In this document: in pieces, positions 1-8,971 of the stretch
Numbering within the stretch: the stretch's first letter is position 1
Layout: the number at the start of each line of letters is the position of its first letter
Source of the DNA: CADCTB01 sp035494015
Lineage (GTDB): Bacteria; Actinomycetota; Acidimicrobiia; Acidimicrobiales; AC-14
Direction of reading: 5' to 3'
DNA: 64,000 nt
Assembly: GCA_035494015.1 (NCBI GenBank)
Contig: DATJHJ010000009.1
Span: 1 to 64,000 of the forward strand
Notes under the pieces: model-generated
What the model saw: only the letters and a program-made list of their open reading frames with translations
Told to the model about the DNA's origin: nothing
The model's database searches: none
Made by a program: the position numbers and the translations under genes

Positions 1-1345
1 GCGGCGGCAGGTACAGCTGGGCAAAGTCTGCCCGCGAGAACCCGGCGTTGCGGTCCGGGGACCACTGCATCGGCGTGCGCACAGCGTCGCGGTCGCCGAG
101 GTAGATGTTGTCCCCCATCATCATCTCGTCGCCGTAGTACAGGACGGGGCTGCCGGGCAGGCTGAACAGCAGGGCGTGCAGGAGCTCGGCGACGGCGCGG
201 TTGTTGTCGACGAGCGGGGCCAGGCGCCGGCCGATGCCGATGTTGCGCTTCATGCGCGGGTCCTTGGCGTACTCGTTGTACATGTAGTCGCGCTCGTCAT
301 CGGTGACCATCTCGAGGGTCAGCTCGTCGTGGTTGCGCAGGAAGATGCCCCACTGGCAGCCCTCGGGGATGGCCGGCGTCTGGGCCAGGATCTCGGTGAT
401 CGGGTACCGCTGCTCCCGGCGCACGGCCATGAACATGCGGGGCATGAGCGGGAAGTGGAAGCACATGTGGCACTCGTCGCCGTCGCCGTAGTAGTCGACG
501 ACGTCGGCCGGCCACTGGTTGGCCTCGGCCAGCATGACCGTGCCCGGGTGCGACGAGTCGATCTCCTTGCGCAGGCGCTTCAGGAACTCGTGGGTCTCGG
601 GGAGGTTCTCGCCGTTGGTGCCGTCCCGCTCGTACAGGTAGGGCACCGCGTCGAGGCGGAACCCGTCGAGGCCGAGGTCGAGCCAGAACCGGACCACGTC
701 GAGCATGGCGTTCTGGACCTCGGGGTTGTCGTAGTTGAGGTCGGGCTGGTGGCTGAAGAAGCGGTGCCAGAAGTACTGCTGGCGGACGGGATCCCACGAC
801 CAGTTCGACCGCTCGGTGTCGACGAAGATGATCCGGGCGTCCGGGTAGCGCTGGTCGTCGTCGTTCCACACGTACCAGTCGGCCTTGGGGTTCGTCTTGT
901 CCTGGCGGGATTCCTGGAACCAGGGGTGCTGGTCGCTGGTGTGGTTCATGACCAGGTCGGCGATGAGTCGCAGGCCGCGGCGGTGGCACTCCTCGACCAG
1001 CTCGACCACGTCGGCCAGGTCCCCGTACTCGGGGAGGATCGAGAAGAAGTCGCTGATGTCGTAGCCGCCGTCGCGCAGGGGCGACTGGAAGAAGGGCAGC
1101 AACCAGATGCAGTCGGCCCCCAGCCACTGGATGTGGTCGAGCCGCTCGGTCAGGCCCCGTATGTCGCCCGTCCCGTCCCCGTTGGCGTCGTAGAACCCCC
1201 GGACGAGCACCTCGTAGAAGACCGCCTTTTGATACCACCTCTCATCTGTATTTCCGCTCCGGGCACCCGGGTCCTTCGGACCACGCCCCTCGCTGCCGGC
1301 GGGGGCCCCTGCCCCGCCGGCGTGCCGGATGTCCTGCTGGCTCAT
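1..1345 (-). CDS. treS: Trehalose synthase TreS (maltose alpha-D-glucosyltransferase), 3' end outside window
   Basis: A GH13 enzyme that interconverts trehalose and maltose, feeding maltose (via a maltokinase) to GlgE. The first 448 codons are present and the frame is still open at the left edge; the family usually has 550-600 residues or more. The catalytic core starts at about residue 37 (WYQKAVFYEVLVRGFYDANG). I see DGFRLDAVPYLYE with nucleophile Asp232, MLAEANQWP with acid/base Glu274, and the FLRNHDE motif, so the active site is intact. The ATG at 1345 overlaps the glgE stop as ATGA, indicating translational coupling. An N-terminal tail of about 36 Gly/Pro/Ala-rich residues precedes the barrel, so a later start is possible. 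A maltokinase (Pep2) domain or gene would be expected beyond the left edge. Confidence 0.93.
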   Translation of the reverse strand, partial: MSQQDIRHAGGAGAPAGSEGRGPKDPGARSGNTDERWYQKAVFYEVLVRGFYDANGDGTGDIRGLTERLDHIQWLGADCIWLLPFFQSPLRDGGYDISDFFSILPEYGDLADVVELVEECHRRGLRLIADLVMNHTSDQHPWFQESRQDKTNPKADWYVWNDDDQRYPDARIIFVDTERSNWSWDPVRQQYFWHRFFSHQPDLNYDNPEVQNAMLDVVRFWLDLGLDGFRLDAVPYLYERDGTNGENLPETHEFLKRLRKEIDSSHPGTVMLAEANQWPADVVDYYGDGDECHMCFHFPLMPRMFMAVRREQRYPITEILAQTPAIPEGCQWGIFLRNHDELTLEMVTDDERDYMYNEYAKDPRMKRNIGIGRRLAPLVDNNRAVAELLHALLFSLPGSPVLYYGDEMMMGDNIYLGDRDAVRTPMQWSPDRNAGFSRADFAQLYLPP

Positions 1346-3138
1346 ACGGGCGTGAGGTGGAGGACGTGGCCGGGCTGGACGGCGGGGTCGAGGCGGACGT
1401 ACTGGGACGGGCCGAACCAGATCCAGGTGGCGCCGGTCAGCTCGTCGTGGGCCTGGAACGGGACGTCGGGCGGCAGGTCGAGGGCCTCCATGTCGAGATA
1501 GATGGTGTCCTCGTGGACGGCGTACGGGTCGAGGTTGGCGATCATGAGCACCCGGTCGTCACCGGTCACTTTCGACCACACCAGGATCTGGTCGTAGTTG
1601 GACGTGTGGAAGGCCACGTTGCGCAGCTGGGCAAAGGCGGGGTGGCGGCGGCGGACGTCGTTGAGGCGGGTGACGAAGGGGGCCAGCGAGTCGGTGCGCT
1701 GCCAGTCCCGGTGCTTGACCTCGTACTTCTCGGAGTTCAAGTACTCCTCGTTGGCCGGCGACGCCGGCTGGTTCTCGTACAGCTCGTAGCCGCTGTACAT
1801 CCCATAGGTGGGGACCATGGTGGCGGCCAGCATGAGCCGGAGCCGGAAGGCCGAGGGCGGCCCGTTGCGCAGCGGGCCCGACAGGATGTCGGGCGTGTTC
1901 GGCCAGAAGCTCGGGCGCATGTAGTCAGCCGTCGGGCCCTCGGTCAGCTCCTCCAGGTACTCGCGGAGCTCGTCCCGGCCGTTGCGCCAGGTGAAGTACG
2001 TGTAGCTCTGGCTGAACCCCACCTCGGCCAGCTTGGCCATCATCTTGGGCCGGGTGAAGGCCTCGGCCAGGAAGAGGGTCTCGGGGTGGTCCCGCTGGAT
2101 CGCGGGGATCAGCCACTCCCAAAAGGCCAGCGGCTTGGTGTGGGGGTTGTCGACCCGGAAGATCCTGATCCCATGCCCGATCCAGTGGTCGAGGATGTCC
2201 TTGCACGCCTGCCACAACGCGGCGCGGTCGGCGTCCTTCGCCGGCCAGAAGTTGATCGGGTAGATGTCCTGGTACTTCTTGGGCGGGTTCTCGGCGTACT
2301 TGATGGTCCCGTCCGGGCGCTGGTGGAACCACTCCGGGTGCTCGGAGACCCAGGGGTGGTCGGGCGAGCACTGCAGGGCGTAGTCGAGGGCGACCTCCAA
2401 CCCGAGCTTGTCGGCCGCGGCCACGAAGAAGTCGAAGTCCTCGACCGTCCCCAGGCTGGGCTCGACCGCGGTGTGGCCGCCCAGCTCGTTGCCGATGGCC
2501 CACGGGCTGCCGGGGTCGGTGGCCGACGCGTGCAGGGTGTTGTTCGGGCCCTTGCGGTGCGACCGGCCGATGGGGTGGATGGGCGGCAGGTAGACCACGT
2601 CGAACCCCATGGCGGCCACGTCGGGGAGCCGGGCCTGGGCGGCCCGGCGGAAGCCGCCCTCGGAGCGGGGGAAGAGCTCGTACCAAGCCCCCACCTGGGC
2701 CCGCTCACGGTCGACCCACAGCGGCAGGGTTTCCGAGCGGGTGAGGTCGGCGGGCTTCTTGCCCTTCCGCTGCGCGGCCTGCTCGAGCTCGACCTCCTGG
2801 CGCTCGACGTCGACCGGTTCGCCCGCCGCCTCCTTGACCTCGATGTCATGGGCCAGGGTGGCCAGCCGGTCCGTCCACGCCTCGATGGCGAACTCGTGCA
2901 TCCCCAGGGCGCTGGGCTCGACCAGCGCCTCCCAGCGGTCGTTCACGACCGGCTCCATGGCCACGTCGCGCCACTTGGCGTCCCCCACCGGGCGCCACTG
3001 CACCTTGGCGGCCAGGATGTCGTGGCCGTCCCGGAAGATGTCGGCGGAAATCCGCAAGGGCTCGCCGATCACCCCCTTGCCCGGGTGCCCCCCTGGCGTG
3101 CGCGGGCGCGGGTCATCGATGACGATCCGACCGATCAC
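1342..3138 (-). CDS. glgE: Alpha-1,4-glucan:maltose-1-phosphate maltosyltransferase GlgE
   Basis: A cytoplasmic GH13_3 enzyme that extends alpha-1,4-glucan with maltosyl units from maltose 1-phosphate. The protein has 598 residues. It has an N-terminal beta-sandwich domain (about 1-105), then a Lys/Glu-rich linker, then the catalytic barrel from AWYELFPRS (about 151). The nucleophile is Asp330 in FRVDNPHTKPL and the acid/base is Glu359 in LFLAEAFTRP; KYAENPPKKYQDIYPINF is a GlgE signature. It is somewhat shorter than characterised GlgEs (about 660-700), the difference lying in the helical region after the N domain. It is first in a two-gene operon with treS and is divergent from glgP, so building and breaking of the glucan share a promoter region. 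Confidence 0.95.
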   Translation of the reverse strand: MIGRIVIDDPRPRTPGGHPGKGVIGEPLRISADIFRDGHDILAAKVQWRPVGDAKWRDVAMEPVVNDRWEALVEPSALGMHEFAIEAWTDRLATLAHDIEVKEAAGEPVDVERQEVELEQAAQRKGKKPADLTRSETLPLWVDRERAQVGAWYELFPRSEGGFRRAAQARLPDVAAMGFDVVYLPPIHPIGRSHRKGPNNTLHASATDPGSPWAIGNELGGHTAVEPSLGTVEDFDFFVAAADKLGLEVALDYALQCSPDHPWVSEHPEWFHQRPDGTIKYAENPPKKYQDIYPINFWPAKDADRAALWQACKDILDHWIGHGIRIFRVDNPHTKPLAFWEWLIPAIQRDHPETLFLAEAFTRPKMMAKLAEVGFSQSYTYFTWRNGRDELREYLEELTEGPTADYMRPSFWPNTPDILSGPLRNGPPSAFRLRLMLAATMVPTYGMYSGYELYENQPASPANEEYLNSEKYEVKHRDWQRTDSLAPFVTRLNDVRRRHPAFAQLRNVAFHTSNYDQILVWSKVTGDDRVLMIANLDPYAVHEDTIYLDMEALDLPPDVPFQAHDELTGATWIWFGPSQYVRLDPAVQPGHVLHLTPV

Positions 3139-3212
3139 GCCGAAGGTGTACCCGGCTTTGGCCCGTCTGTCACACCCGGTTCGCCCCGAAGGGGGCTCCC
3201 GGCGGGCGCGAG

Positions 3213-3218
3213 TACCGT
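3213..3218 (+). promoter_or_regulatory. -10 box of glgP
   Basis: TACCGT fits the actinobacterial TANNNT consensus. It lies 9 nt before the glgP ATG, so the transcript would have almost no leader. It sits in the 89-bp divergent gap between glgE and glgP. No clear -35 element is seen. Confidence 0.45.
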
Positions 3219-3227
3219 TTCGACCCG

Positions 3228-5798
3228 ATGAGGGCCTTGCGCAGCTTCACCGTCCAACCCCGACTACCGGGGCGGCTGGCATCGCTGCATGCCCTGGCCA
3301 TGAACCTGCGGTGGTCCTGGGACGACCGCACCCAGGACCTGTTCCGCTGGGTCGACCCCGACGCCTGGGACGCCAGCGGGCACGACCCCATCCGCCTGCT
3401 GGCCCTGGTGGACCGGCGCCGGCTCGACGCCCTGGCCGCCGACCGGGCCTTCCTCTCGTTCATGTCCGAGGTCCACGACGACCTGCGCCGGGACCTGGAG
3501 GCCGACCGCTGGTTCCAGGGCCGGCAGAGCCCGGGCGGCTCGCCGAACGGCGAGACGACGCCCCTGCGCTCGGTGGCCTACTTCTCCCCCGAGTTCGGGA
3601 TCGCCGAGGCCCTGCCCCAGTACTCGGGGGGCCTGGGCGTCCTGGCCGGCGACCACCTCAAGGCCGCGAGCGGGCTGGGCGTCCCCCTCATCGGTGTCGG
3701 CCTCTTCTACCACCAGGGCTACTTCCGCCAGGAGCTGAACCCCGACGGCTGGCAGAAGGAGCGCTACGTCGACCTCGACCCCCACGTCATGGCCCTCAGC
3801 TCCATCGAGGGCGAGCGGGTGGAGGTCGACCTGGCCGGCAAGCCGCTGCTGGCCCGCATCTGGAAGGCCCAGGTCGGCCGGGTGCCCCTCTACATGCTGG
3901 ACACCGACGTCGAGGAGAACGACGACGACTGCCGCAGCGTCACCGACCGGCTCTACGGCGGCGACAGCGAGCACCGGCTGCGCCAGGAGATCCTCCTGGG
4001 CGTCGGCGGCGTGAAGGCCCTGGAGCAGCTCGGGCACGAGCCCCAGGTGTTCCACACCAACGAGGGCCATGCCGGTTTCCTGGGCTTGGAGCGGGTGCGG
4101 CGGGCCATCATCGACGACAAGCTGACTTTCGACGAGGCCATCGAGGCGGTCCGGGCCGGGACCGTGTTCACCACCCATACCCCCGTCCCCGCGGGCATGG
4201 ACCGCTTCCCCCGCGGCCTCATGGAGCACTACTTCAAGGGGTGGGCCGACGAGTGCGAGGTCGACTTCGACCGGGTGATGGGCCTCGGCCAGCTGCCCGG
4301 CGAGCCCTCCGACGCCCCGTTCAACATGGCCGTGATGGGCCTGCGGCTGGCCGCCTCGTCCAACGGCGTCTCGAAGCTGCACGGCGTGGTCAGCCGGCAG
4401 ATCTTCGCCCCCGTGTGGCCGGGTGTGCCGGTGGAGGAGCTGCCGATCACGTCGGTGACCAACGGGGTGCACCCCCGCACCTGGGTGTCCTCCGAGATGC
4501 GGGACATGTTCGACCGCCACGTCCTGCCCGAATGGCAGGAGGCCGGGGCCGACCGCTGGTCGCGCATGGAGGACGCCGGCGACGACGAGCTGTGGCGGGC
4601 CCGCCAGCAGGCCCGCGAGCGCCTGGTGGCCTTCGTCCGCCGGCGCCTGCGTGAGTCGGCTCTGTCGCGTGGCCTGTCCGAACCGGACACGGCCTGGGTC
4701 GACGAGGCCTTCGACGCCAGCGTTCTCACCGTCGGTTTCGCCCGGCGCTTCGCGCCCTACAAGCGGGCCACCCTCCTGCTCTCCCAGCCCGACCGGCTCA
4801 AGCGGCTCCTCCTCGACGAGAACCGCCCGATGCAGCTCCTCTTCGCCGGCAAGGCCCACCCGGCCGACGACCTGGGCAAGGACCTCATCCGCCAGGTAGT
4901 CCAGTTCTCCCGCCAGGAGGACGTCCGCCACCGGGTCGCCTTCCTCGAGGACTACGACATGGCCCTGGCCCGCCGCCTGCTGCAGGGCTGCGACGTCTGG
5001 CTCAACACGCCCCGCCGGCCCCTGGAGGCGTGCGGGACCAGCGGCGAGAAAGCGGCCCTGAACGGGGCCCTGAACCTGTCGATCCGCGACGGGTGGTGGG
5101 ACGAGTACTTCGACGGCGAGAACGGCTGGGCCATCGCCTCCACCGAGGGGTGGGACGACCTCGGCCGGCGCGACCAGGCCGAGGCGGCCAGCCTGTTCGA
5201 CCTCCTGGAGCGCCAGATCGTCCCTCTGTTCTACGAGCGGGCGCCCAGTCGACCCCCGCAGCGCTGGCTGCAGCGGGTCCGCCACTCGCTGCGGACCCTC
5301 GGCCCCGAGGTCTCGGCCAGCCGCATGGTCCGGGACTACGTCGATCACATGTACGAGCCCGCCGCCGCCGGGGCCGACGTCATGTCGCTGGACCACCACG
5401 GCCGGGCCCGGCTGCTGTCGGCGTGGAAGAAGCGGGTGGTCGACGGGTGGGACGCGGTCTCGGTGGGCGACATCGTCAGCGACAGCCAGGCCGTCGACCT
5501 GGGACGCGACCGGTCGGTGTCGGCCAAGGTCGCCCTGGGAACCCTCTGCCCCGACGACGTCCACGTCCAGCTCCTCCACGGCCCGGTCGGCCCCAACGAC
5601 GAGCTGGCCGACACGTCGATCGTGACCATGGACCTCGCCGCCGCCGAGGACGGCACACACCGGTACGAAGGATCCTTCACCTGCGAGCGCGCCGGCCGCT
5701 ACGGCTTCACCGTCCGCGTCGTCCCCGCCCACCCCGACCTGAAGACCTTCGCCGAATTGGGCCGGGTGGCCTGGGCCCAACACAGTCCGCCGGCCTAG
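3228..5798 (+). CDS. glgP: Alpha-glucan phosphorylase GlgP (GT35)
   Basis: Releases glucose 1-phosphate from alpha-1,4-glucan. The 856-residue length fits the actinobacterial 'alpha-glucan family phosphorylase' group. An N-terminal DUF3417-type region (about 1-110) is followed by GGLGVLAGDHLKAASGLGVP, FHTNEGHAGF and TTHTPVPAGMDRF. The PLP-binding stretch is EACGTSGEKAALNG with Lys608, followed by SIRDGWWDE. The ATG at 3228 is the first start after the divergent gap and lies 9 nt after a TACCGT box. It is divergent from glgE-treS, which synthesises the same polymer, and convergent with the NifU-like gene across a short hairpin. Confidence 0.95.
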   Translation: MRALRSFTVQPRLPGRLASLHALAMNLRWSWDDRTQDLFRWVDPDAWDASGHDPIRLLALVDRRRLDALAADRAFLSFMSEVHDDLRRDLEADRWFQGRQSPGGSPNGETTPLRSVAYFSPEFGIAEALPQYSGGLGVLAGDHLKAASGLGVPLIGVGLFYHQGYFRQELNPDGWQKERYVDLDPHVMALSSIEGERVEVDLAGKPLLARIWKAQVGRVPLYMLDTDVEENDDDCRSVTDRLYGGDSEHRLRQEILLGVGGVKALEQLGHEPQVFHTNEGHAGFLGLERVRRAIIDDKLTFDEAIEAVRAGTVFTTHTPVPAGMDRFPRGLMEHYFKGWADECEVDFDRVMGLGQLPGEPSDAPFNMAVMGLRLAASSNGVSKLHGVVSRQIFAPVWPGVPVEELPITSVTNGVHPRTWVSSEMRDMFDRHVLPEWQEAGADRWSRMEDAGDDELWRARQQARERLVAFVRRRLRESALSRGLSEPDTAWVDEAFDASVLTVGFARRFAPYKRATLLLSQPDRLKRLLLDENRPMQLLFAGKAHPADDLGKDLIRQVVQFSRQEDVRHRVAFLEDYDMALARRLLQGCDVWLNTPRRPLEACGTSGEKAALNGALNLSIRDGWWDEYFDGENGWAIASTEGWDDLGRRDQAEAASLFDLLERQIVPLFYERAPSRPPQRWLQRVRHSLRTLGPEVSASRMVRDYVDHMYEPAAAGADVMSLDHHGRARLLSAWKKRVVDGWDAVSVGDIVSDSQAVDLGRDRSVSAKVALGTLCPDDVHVQLLHGPVGPNDELADTSIVTMDLAAAEDGTHRYEGSFTCERAGRYGFTVRVVPAHPDLKTFAELGRVAWAQHSPPA

Positions 5799-5810
5799 CG
5801 GCCCCCCGGA

Positions 5811-5831
5811 AGGCCTTGCTTCGCAAGACCT
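5811..5831. terminator. Hairpin between convergent glgP and nifU-like genes
   Basis: A 9-nt arm at 5811-5819 pairs with 5823-5831 (CTTGC/GCAAG core, one mismatch, 3-nt loop). It lies in the 52-bp convergent gap, so it could end transcription from both sides. There is no T-tract, as is common for actinobacterial terminators. Confidence 0.45.
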
Positions 5832-5850
5832 CCCCAGAATCGTCCCCGAT

Positions 5851-6123
5851 CTACTGGTAGTGGCCGATCTCCAACAGGCTGTCGTCCTCTTGGCCGACGG
5901 CCCGGATCTCGGTGACGCCGGGGACGCGGTCCTTCAGGATGCGTTCGATGCCGGCCTTCAGGGTCATGGTGGAGGCGGGGCAGCTGCCGCAGGCGCCGAC
6001 CAGCTCGATGTCGACCCGGCCGGTCTCTTCGTCGACCGCGACCAGGGTCATGTCCCCCCCGTCGGCCTGGAGGGCGGGCCGAATGACCTCGATGGCCTCC
6101 ATCAGCTGTTCCTGCATGCTCAT
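5851..6123 (-). CDS. NifU C-terminal-domain Fe-S scaffold/carrier protein
   Basis: A 90-residue NFU-type protein. It has the GDMTLVAVDEETGRVDIELVGACGSCP pattern in which the CxxC cysteines (ACGSCP, near residue 47) bind a shared Fe-S cluster, followed by the usual TMTLKAGIERILKDRVPGV helix. Such proteins pass Fe-S clusters to apoproteins in the cytoplasm. The ATG at 6123 lies 6 nt after a TACCCT box, so the message is probably leaderless. It stands alone, divergent from the MFS gene. Confidence 0.9.
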   Translation of the reverse strand: MSMQEQLMEAIEVIRPALQADGGDMTLVAVDEETGRVDIELVGACGSCPASTMTLKAGIERILKDRVPGVTEIRAVGQEDDSLLEIGHYQ

Positions 6124-6129
6124 CTCGTC

Positions 6130-6135
6130 AGGGTA
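6130..6135 (-). promoter_or_regulatory. -10 box of the nifU-like gene (leaderless)
   Basis: On the minus strand TACCCT lies exactly 6 nt before the ATG at 6123, the spacing expected when transcription starts at the initiation codon. Confidence 0.55.
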
Positions 6136-6183
6136 CAACCCCGGCCGGGCCCAACTCCTTCCCGCGAGTAGGTTCCCCGGGCA

Positions 6184-7683
6184 GTGGCCCGGCTCGTCGT
6201 GCGCTCCACCACCGACGACGCCGGGCTGGCCCGCCTCCTCGAACCCCGCACGGATCTCCTGCTGGAACGGGACCTGGGCGACGGCCGGTTCGATGCCGCC
6301 GACGGGCCAGTGGCGTCCTACCTGCGCGCGGTCGAGGTGGGCGACCGCGACGGCCGCGGCCAGGTCAAGGTCACCCAGACGGTCGACTTCCGCCTGGCTG
6401 TGCCCTACTTCAGCTGGCTGTTCCTCTGGCCGTTCAAGCGGGCGCTGGCCCGCCCGCCCGCACCCGACCACAAGGCGCCGTGGTGGGCCCCACCCGCCCG
6501 GCTCGACGCCCGCTCGGCCTCGGTGCTCGGCACCCTGGCCCTGCTCACGGTGGCCTTCGGCTACCTGAACACCCTCTTCACCCAGACCGTCACCTTCGCC
6601 GGCGACGAGTTCCACTCCGACAACGGCGCCCTGGGGGTCGCCGGGAGCGTGGTGCGGATCGGTGGCATCGTCGCCCTGCTGGTGGTCACCCAGGCCGACC
6701 GGCGGGGCCGCAAGGCCATGCTCGTGCTCTCGGCCACTGCGGGGAGCATCCTGGCCGTGACCGGCGCCCTGGCGCCGTCGCTGGCCTGGCTCACCGCCAG
6801 CCAGCTCCTGGCCCGGGCCTTCGCCACCGCCATCCTCATCCTGGTCGCCATCGTCGCCGCCGAGGAGATGCCGGCCGGCTCCCGGGCCTACGCAGTCAGC
6901 CTGCTGGCCATGGCCGGCGGGCTGGGGGCAGGGGTGTGCGTGATCGCACTGCGCCTGGCCGACCTGGGGTCGAGGGGCTGGCGGCTCCTGTACGTCCTGC
7001 CCCTGCTGGCCCTCCCTATCGTCGGCGCCGTGCGCCGGCGGCTGCCCGAGAGCCGGCGTTTCGTCGCCCGCCACGGGAAGGTCGAGATGGCGGGGCACGG
7101 CGGGCGTCTCCTCCTCCTCGCCGTCTCCGGGCTGCTGACCAACCTGTTCGCCGCCCCCAACTCGCAGTTCAGCAACCAGTTCCTCCGCACCGAGCGGGGG
7201 TTCAGCGGGGGCCGCATCGGGCTGATCTCCCTGACTGCGGGCACGCCGGGGGCGATCGGGATCGTGGTCGGGGGGCGGGTGGCCGACGTCCGGGGTCGCC
7301 GGTGGGTGGCGGCCGTCGCCCTCACCGTAGGCAGCGTCTTCACCGTCGGCTTCTTCTTCGCCCGGGGTTGGGCCATGTGGCTGCTGGCCACGGTCGGGAC
7401 GGTCGTCAGCGCCGCCGCCATCCCCGCCCTCGGTGTCTACGGGCCCGAGCTGTTCCCCACCGGGCTGCGCGGGCGGGCCAACGGCTTGGTGGCGGTCTCG
7501 TCGCTGGTGGGCAGCGGCGCCGGCCTGGTGCTCGCCGGGCTCCTGAGCGACCGGATCGGGCGCATCGGCCCGGCCATGGCCGTCGTCGCCGCCGGGCCCC
7601 TGCTGCTCGCCGTGCTGATCGTCGTCGCCTACCCGGAGACCGCGGGCCGGGAGCTGGAGGACCTCAACCCCGAGGACCGCTGA
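6184..7683 (+). CDS. MFS transporter with N-terminal soluble extension
   Basis: A 499-residue membrane protein. Residues from about 115 to 490 carry the helices of a major facilitator. The loop motif DRRGRKAML between early helices and GRVADVRGRRW in the second half match the MFS 'GxxxDRxGRR' signature. The preceding 110 residues are soluble, containing QVKVTQTVDFRLAVPYFSW and then a basic, Pro-rich stretch; I do not recognise this part. The substrate cannot be inferred. The GTG start at 6184 lies 9 nt after a TAGGTT box. The 3' end overlaps the convergent hydrolase gene by 20 bp. Confidence 0.85.
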   Translation: MARLVVRSTTDDAGLARLLEPRTDLLLERDLGDGRFDAADGPVASYLRAVEVGDRDGRGQVKVTQTVDFRLAVPYFSWLFLWPFKRALARPPAPDHKAPWWAPPARLDARSASVLGTLALLTVAFGYLNTLFTQTVTFAGDEFHSDNGALGVAGSVVRIGGIVALLVVTQADRRGRKAMLVLSATAGSILAVTGALAPSLAWLTASQLLARAFATAILILVAIVAAEEMPAGSRAYAVSLLAMAGGLGAGVCVIALRLADLGSRGWRLLYVLPLLALPIVGAVRRRLPESRRFVARHGKVEMAGHGGRLLLLAVSGLLTNLFAAPNSQFSNQFLRTERGFSGGRIGLISLTAGTPGAIGIVVGGRVADVRGRRWVAAVALTVGSVFTVGFFFARGWAMWLLATVGTVVSAAAIPALGVYGPELFPTGLRGRANGLVAVSSLVGSGAGLVLAGLLSDRIGRIGPAMAVVAAGPLLLAVLIVVAYPETAGRELEDLNPEDR

Positions 7684-8218
7684 GCCCCAGCACCCAGTCC
7701 CGGACGACCGCGGCCACCGCCTGGTCCTGGCCCCGCAGCCCGTGGCCGCCGCCCTCGATCCAGGCGTGCGTGACCGGTCCGGGGATGGCGGCGCTCGCCT
7801 CCTCCAGCTCGGCCGGTGTGGCGAATGGGTCCCGCGTCCCCGACACGAACAGGCAGGGGACACCCAGGCGCGGCAGGTGTTCCGTGCGGCGGTTCTCCGG
7901 TCGCCCCGGGGGGTGCAGCGGGTAGCTGACCAGGACCAGGCCCGCGGCCGGCCACCCGTCGGCCACCACCATCGAGCACATGCGGCCCCCGAACGAGCGA
8001 CCGCCGAGCACGACGTCGCCCGGGACGGCACCCGCCCGCTGGGCCAGGGCCGCCGACGAGTCCCGGATGGTGTCGTAGACCTTGGGGCCCGGCCGGGACG
8101 ACGGCAGGTCGATGCGCTCGACGGCAACGCCCTGGCCGGACAACGCCCGGTCGATGGCCACCAGGGCCGGGCTGTTCCGGTCGGCGCTGGCGCCGGGGGT
8201 AAGCAACAACGCAGTCAT
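7664..8218 (-). CDS. Small alpha/beta hydrolase (dienelactone hydrolase/KANL3-Tex30-like)
   Basis: A 184-residue compact alpha/beta hydrolase. The nucleophile elbow is GGRSFGGRM (Ser about residue 75), the acid is likely in SGTRDPF, and the histidine is in GGGHGL near the C-terminus, so a full triad is visible. There is no lid domain or signal peptide, so it should be cytoplasmic. The substrate is unknown. The ATG at 8218 overlaps the stop of the upstream J-domain gene (ATGA), so the two are coupled. The 3' end overlaps the MFS gene by 20 bp on the opposite strand. Confidence 0.82.
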   Translation of the reverse strand: MTALLLTPGASADRNSPALVAIDRALSGQGVAVERIDLPSSRPGPKVYDTIRDSSAALAQRAGAVPGDVVLGGRSFGGRMCSMVVADGWPAAGLVLVSYPLHPPGRPENRRTEHLPRLGVPCLFVSGTRDPFATPAELEEASAAIPGPVTHAWIEGGGHGLRGQDQAVAAVVRDWVLGLSGPRG

Positions 8219-8931
8219 GGCAGGAGGATCCGGCGGGCCTCGGTCAGCTCCAGGATGCGCTGGCCCGCCCCTTCGTGCTCGGCCCCGTGGTCGGGATGGG
8301 ACTCCCGCAGCAGGGACCGGAAGCGGGCCAGGACCTCCTCCCGCCCCGGTTGGGTCTCGTCGGGCCCGAAGCCGAGGATCTCCAGGGCCCACCGCTCGTC
8401 GGTGGAGAACCGCCGCCACCACGTCGGGGGGATCCTCGTCAGGTCGGTGAGCACCGAGACGAGGCGGGGGCCGGCGCCATCCCCCCACACGGCGGCGGTG
8501 CGGATGGCGGCGAACACGCCGGGCTGGGCGTCGGGGTGGAGGCGGGCGGCGGCGTAGGCCGCGCCGAGGATCTGCGGGATCGGCCGCCCCTCGCCTTCCA
8601 GCTCGAAGTGGACGTCGTCGAAGGGGTTGTCGGCCGCCGGGCCGACGAGCTTGTGTCGGCTGCGGTCGAGGCCCACCACGTCGGTCTGGAAGCGGTGGCG
8701 GAGGCGGGGCTGGGCGATCCGCCGGCCCTCCTCCAGGTCGTCGACCAGGACCAGGAACTCCTCCCGCAGCTCAGGGTCGACATCGACGAGGTGGGCGGCG
8801 ACGATGCCGCCGAGCAGGATCCCCCCGTAACCCGGGGCCGGTTCGGTGGGCAGCCAGTGGGGCCCGAGGGCGACCCGGCGCGTGGGGGCCACGGCGCGCG
8901 AGTGGCGGATCTCGAGCTCGGCCAGCAGCAT
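8215..8931 (-). CDS. Unknown protein with C-terminal J-domain-like segment
   Basis: 238 residues. The last 60 resemble a DnaJ J domain: EEVLARFRSLLRESHPDHG carries the HPD tripeptide that stimulates Hsp70 ATPase, and ELTEARRIL forms the last helix. The N-terminal 170 residues, beginning AELEIRHSRAV, match nothing I recognise. The J domain is at the C-terminus rather than at the usual N-terminus. The ATG lies 7 nt after a TACCCT box (probably leaderless). It is first in an operon with the alpha/beta hydrolase, so it may recruit DnaK for that enzyme or another client (inference). Confidence 0.75.
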   Translation of the reverse strand: MLLAELEIRHSRAVAPTRRVALGPHWLPTEPAPGYGGILLGGIVAAHLVDVDPELREEFLVLVDDLEEGRRIAQPRLRHRFQTDVVGLDRSRHKLVGPAADNPFDDVHFELEGEGRPIPQILGAAYAAARLHPDAQPGVFAAIRTAAVWGDGAGPRLVSVLTDLTRIPPTWWRRFSTDERWALEILGFGPDETQPGREEVLARFRSLLRESHPDHGAEHEGAGQRILELTEARRILLP

Positions 8932-8938
8932 CGGACGG

Positions 8939-8944
8939 AGGGTA
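8939..8944 (-). promoter_or_regulatory. -10 box of the J-domain gene (leaderless)
   Basis: On the minus strand TACCCT lies 7 nt upstream of the ATG at 8931. Confidence 0.5.
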
Positions 8945-8971
8945 GACGGGCTGCCGTTCCCGGAACTTCGC

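Noticed and set aside
297..1238. Minus-strand frame starting near 1238 as an alternative to treS
   Set aside because: It is a different frame from the TreS-coding one and gives an Arg/Pro-rich sequence. The true TreS frame starts at 1345 and holds all GH13 motifs.
3264..5783. Open minus-strand frame of about 840 codons opposite glgP
   Set aside because: GlgP is conserved along its full length with an intact PLP site; the opposite frame has no motif.
6124..8127. Long minus-strand extension upstream of the nifU-like gene
   Set aside because: The extension runs antisense through the MFS and into the hydrolase region; the NFU domain is only the last 90 residues, and the leaderless -10 box supports the ATG at 6123.
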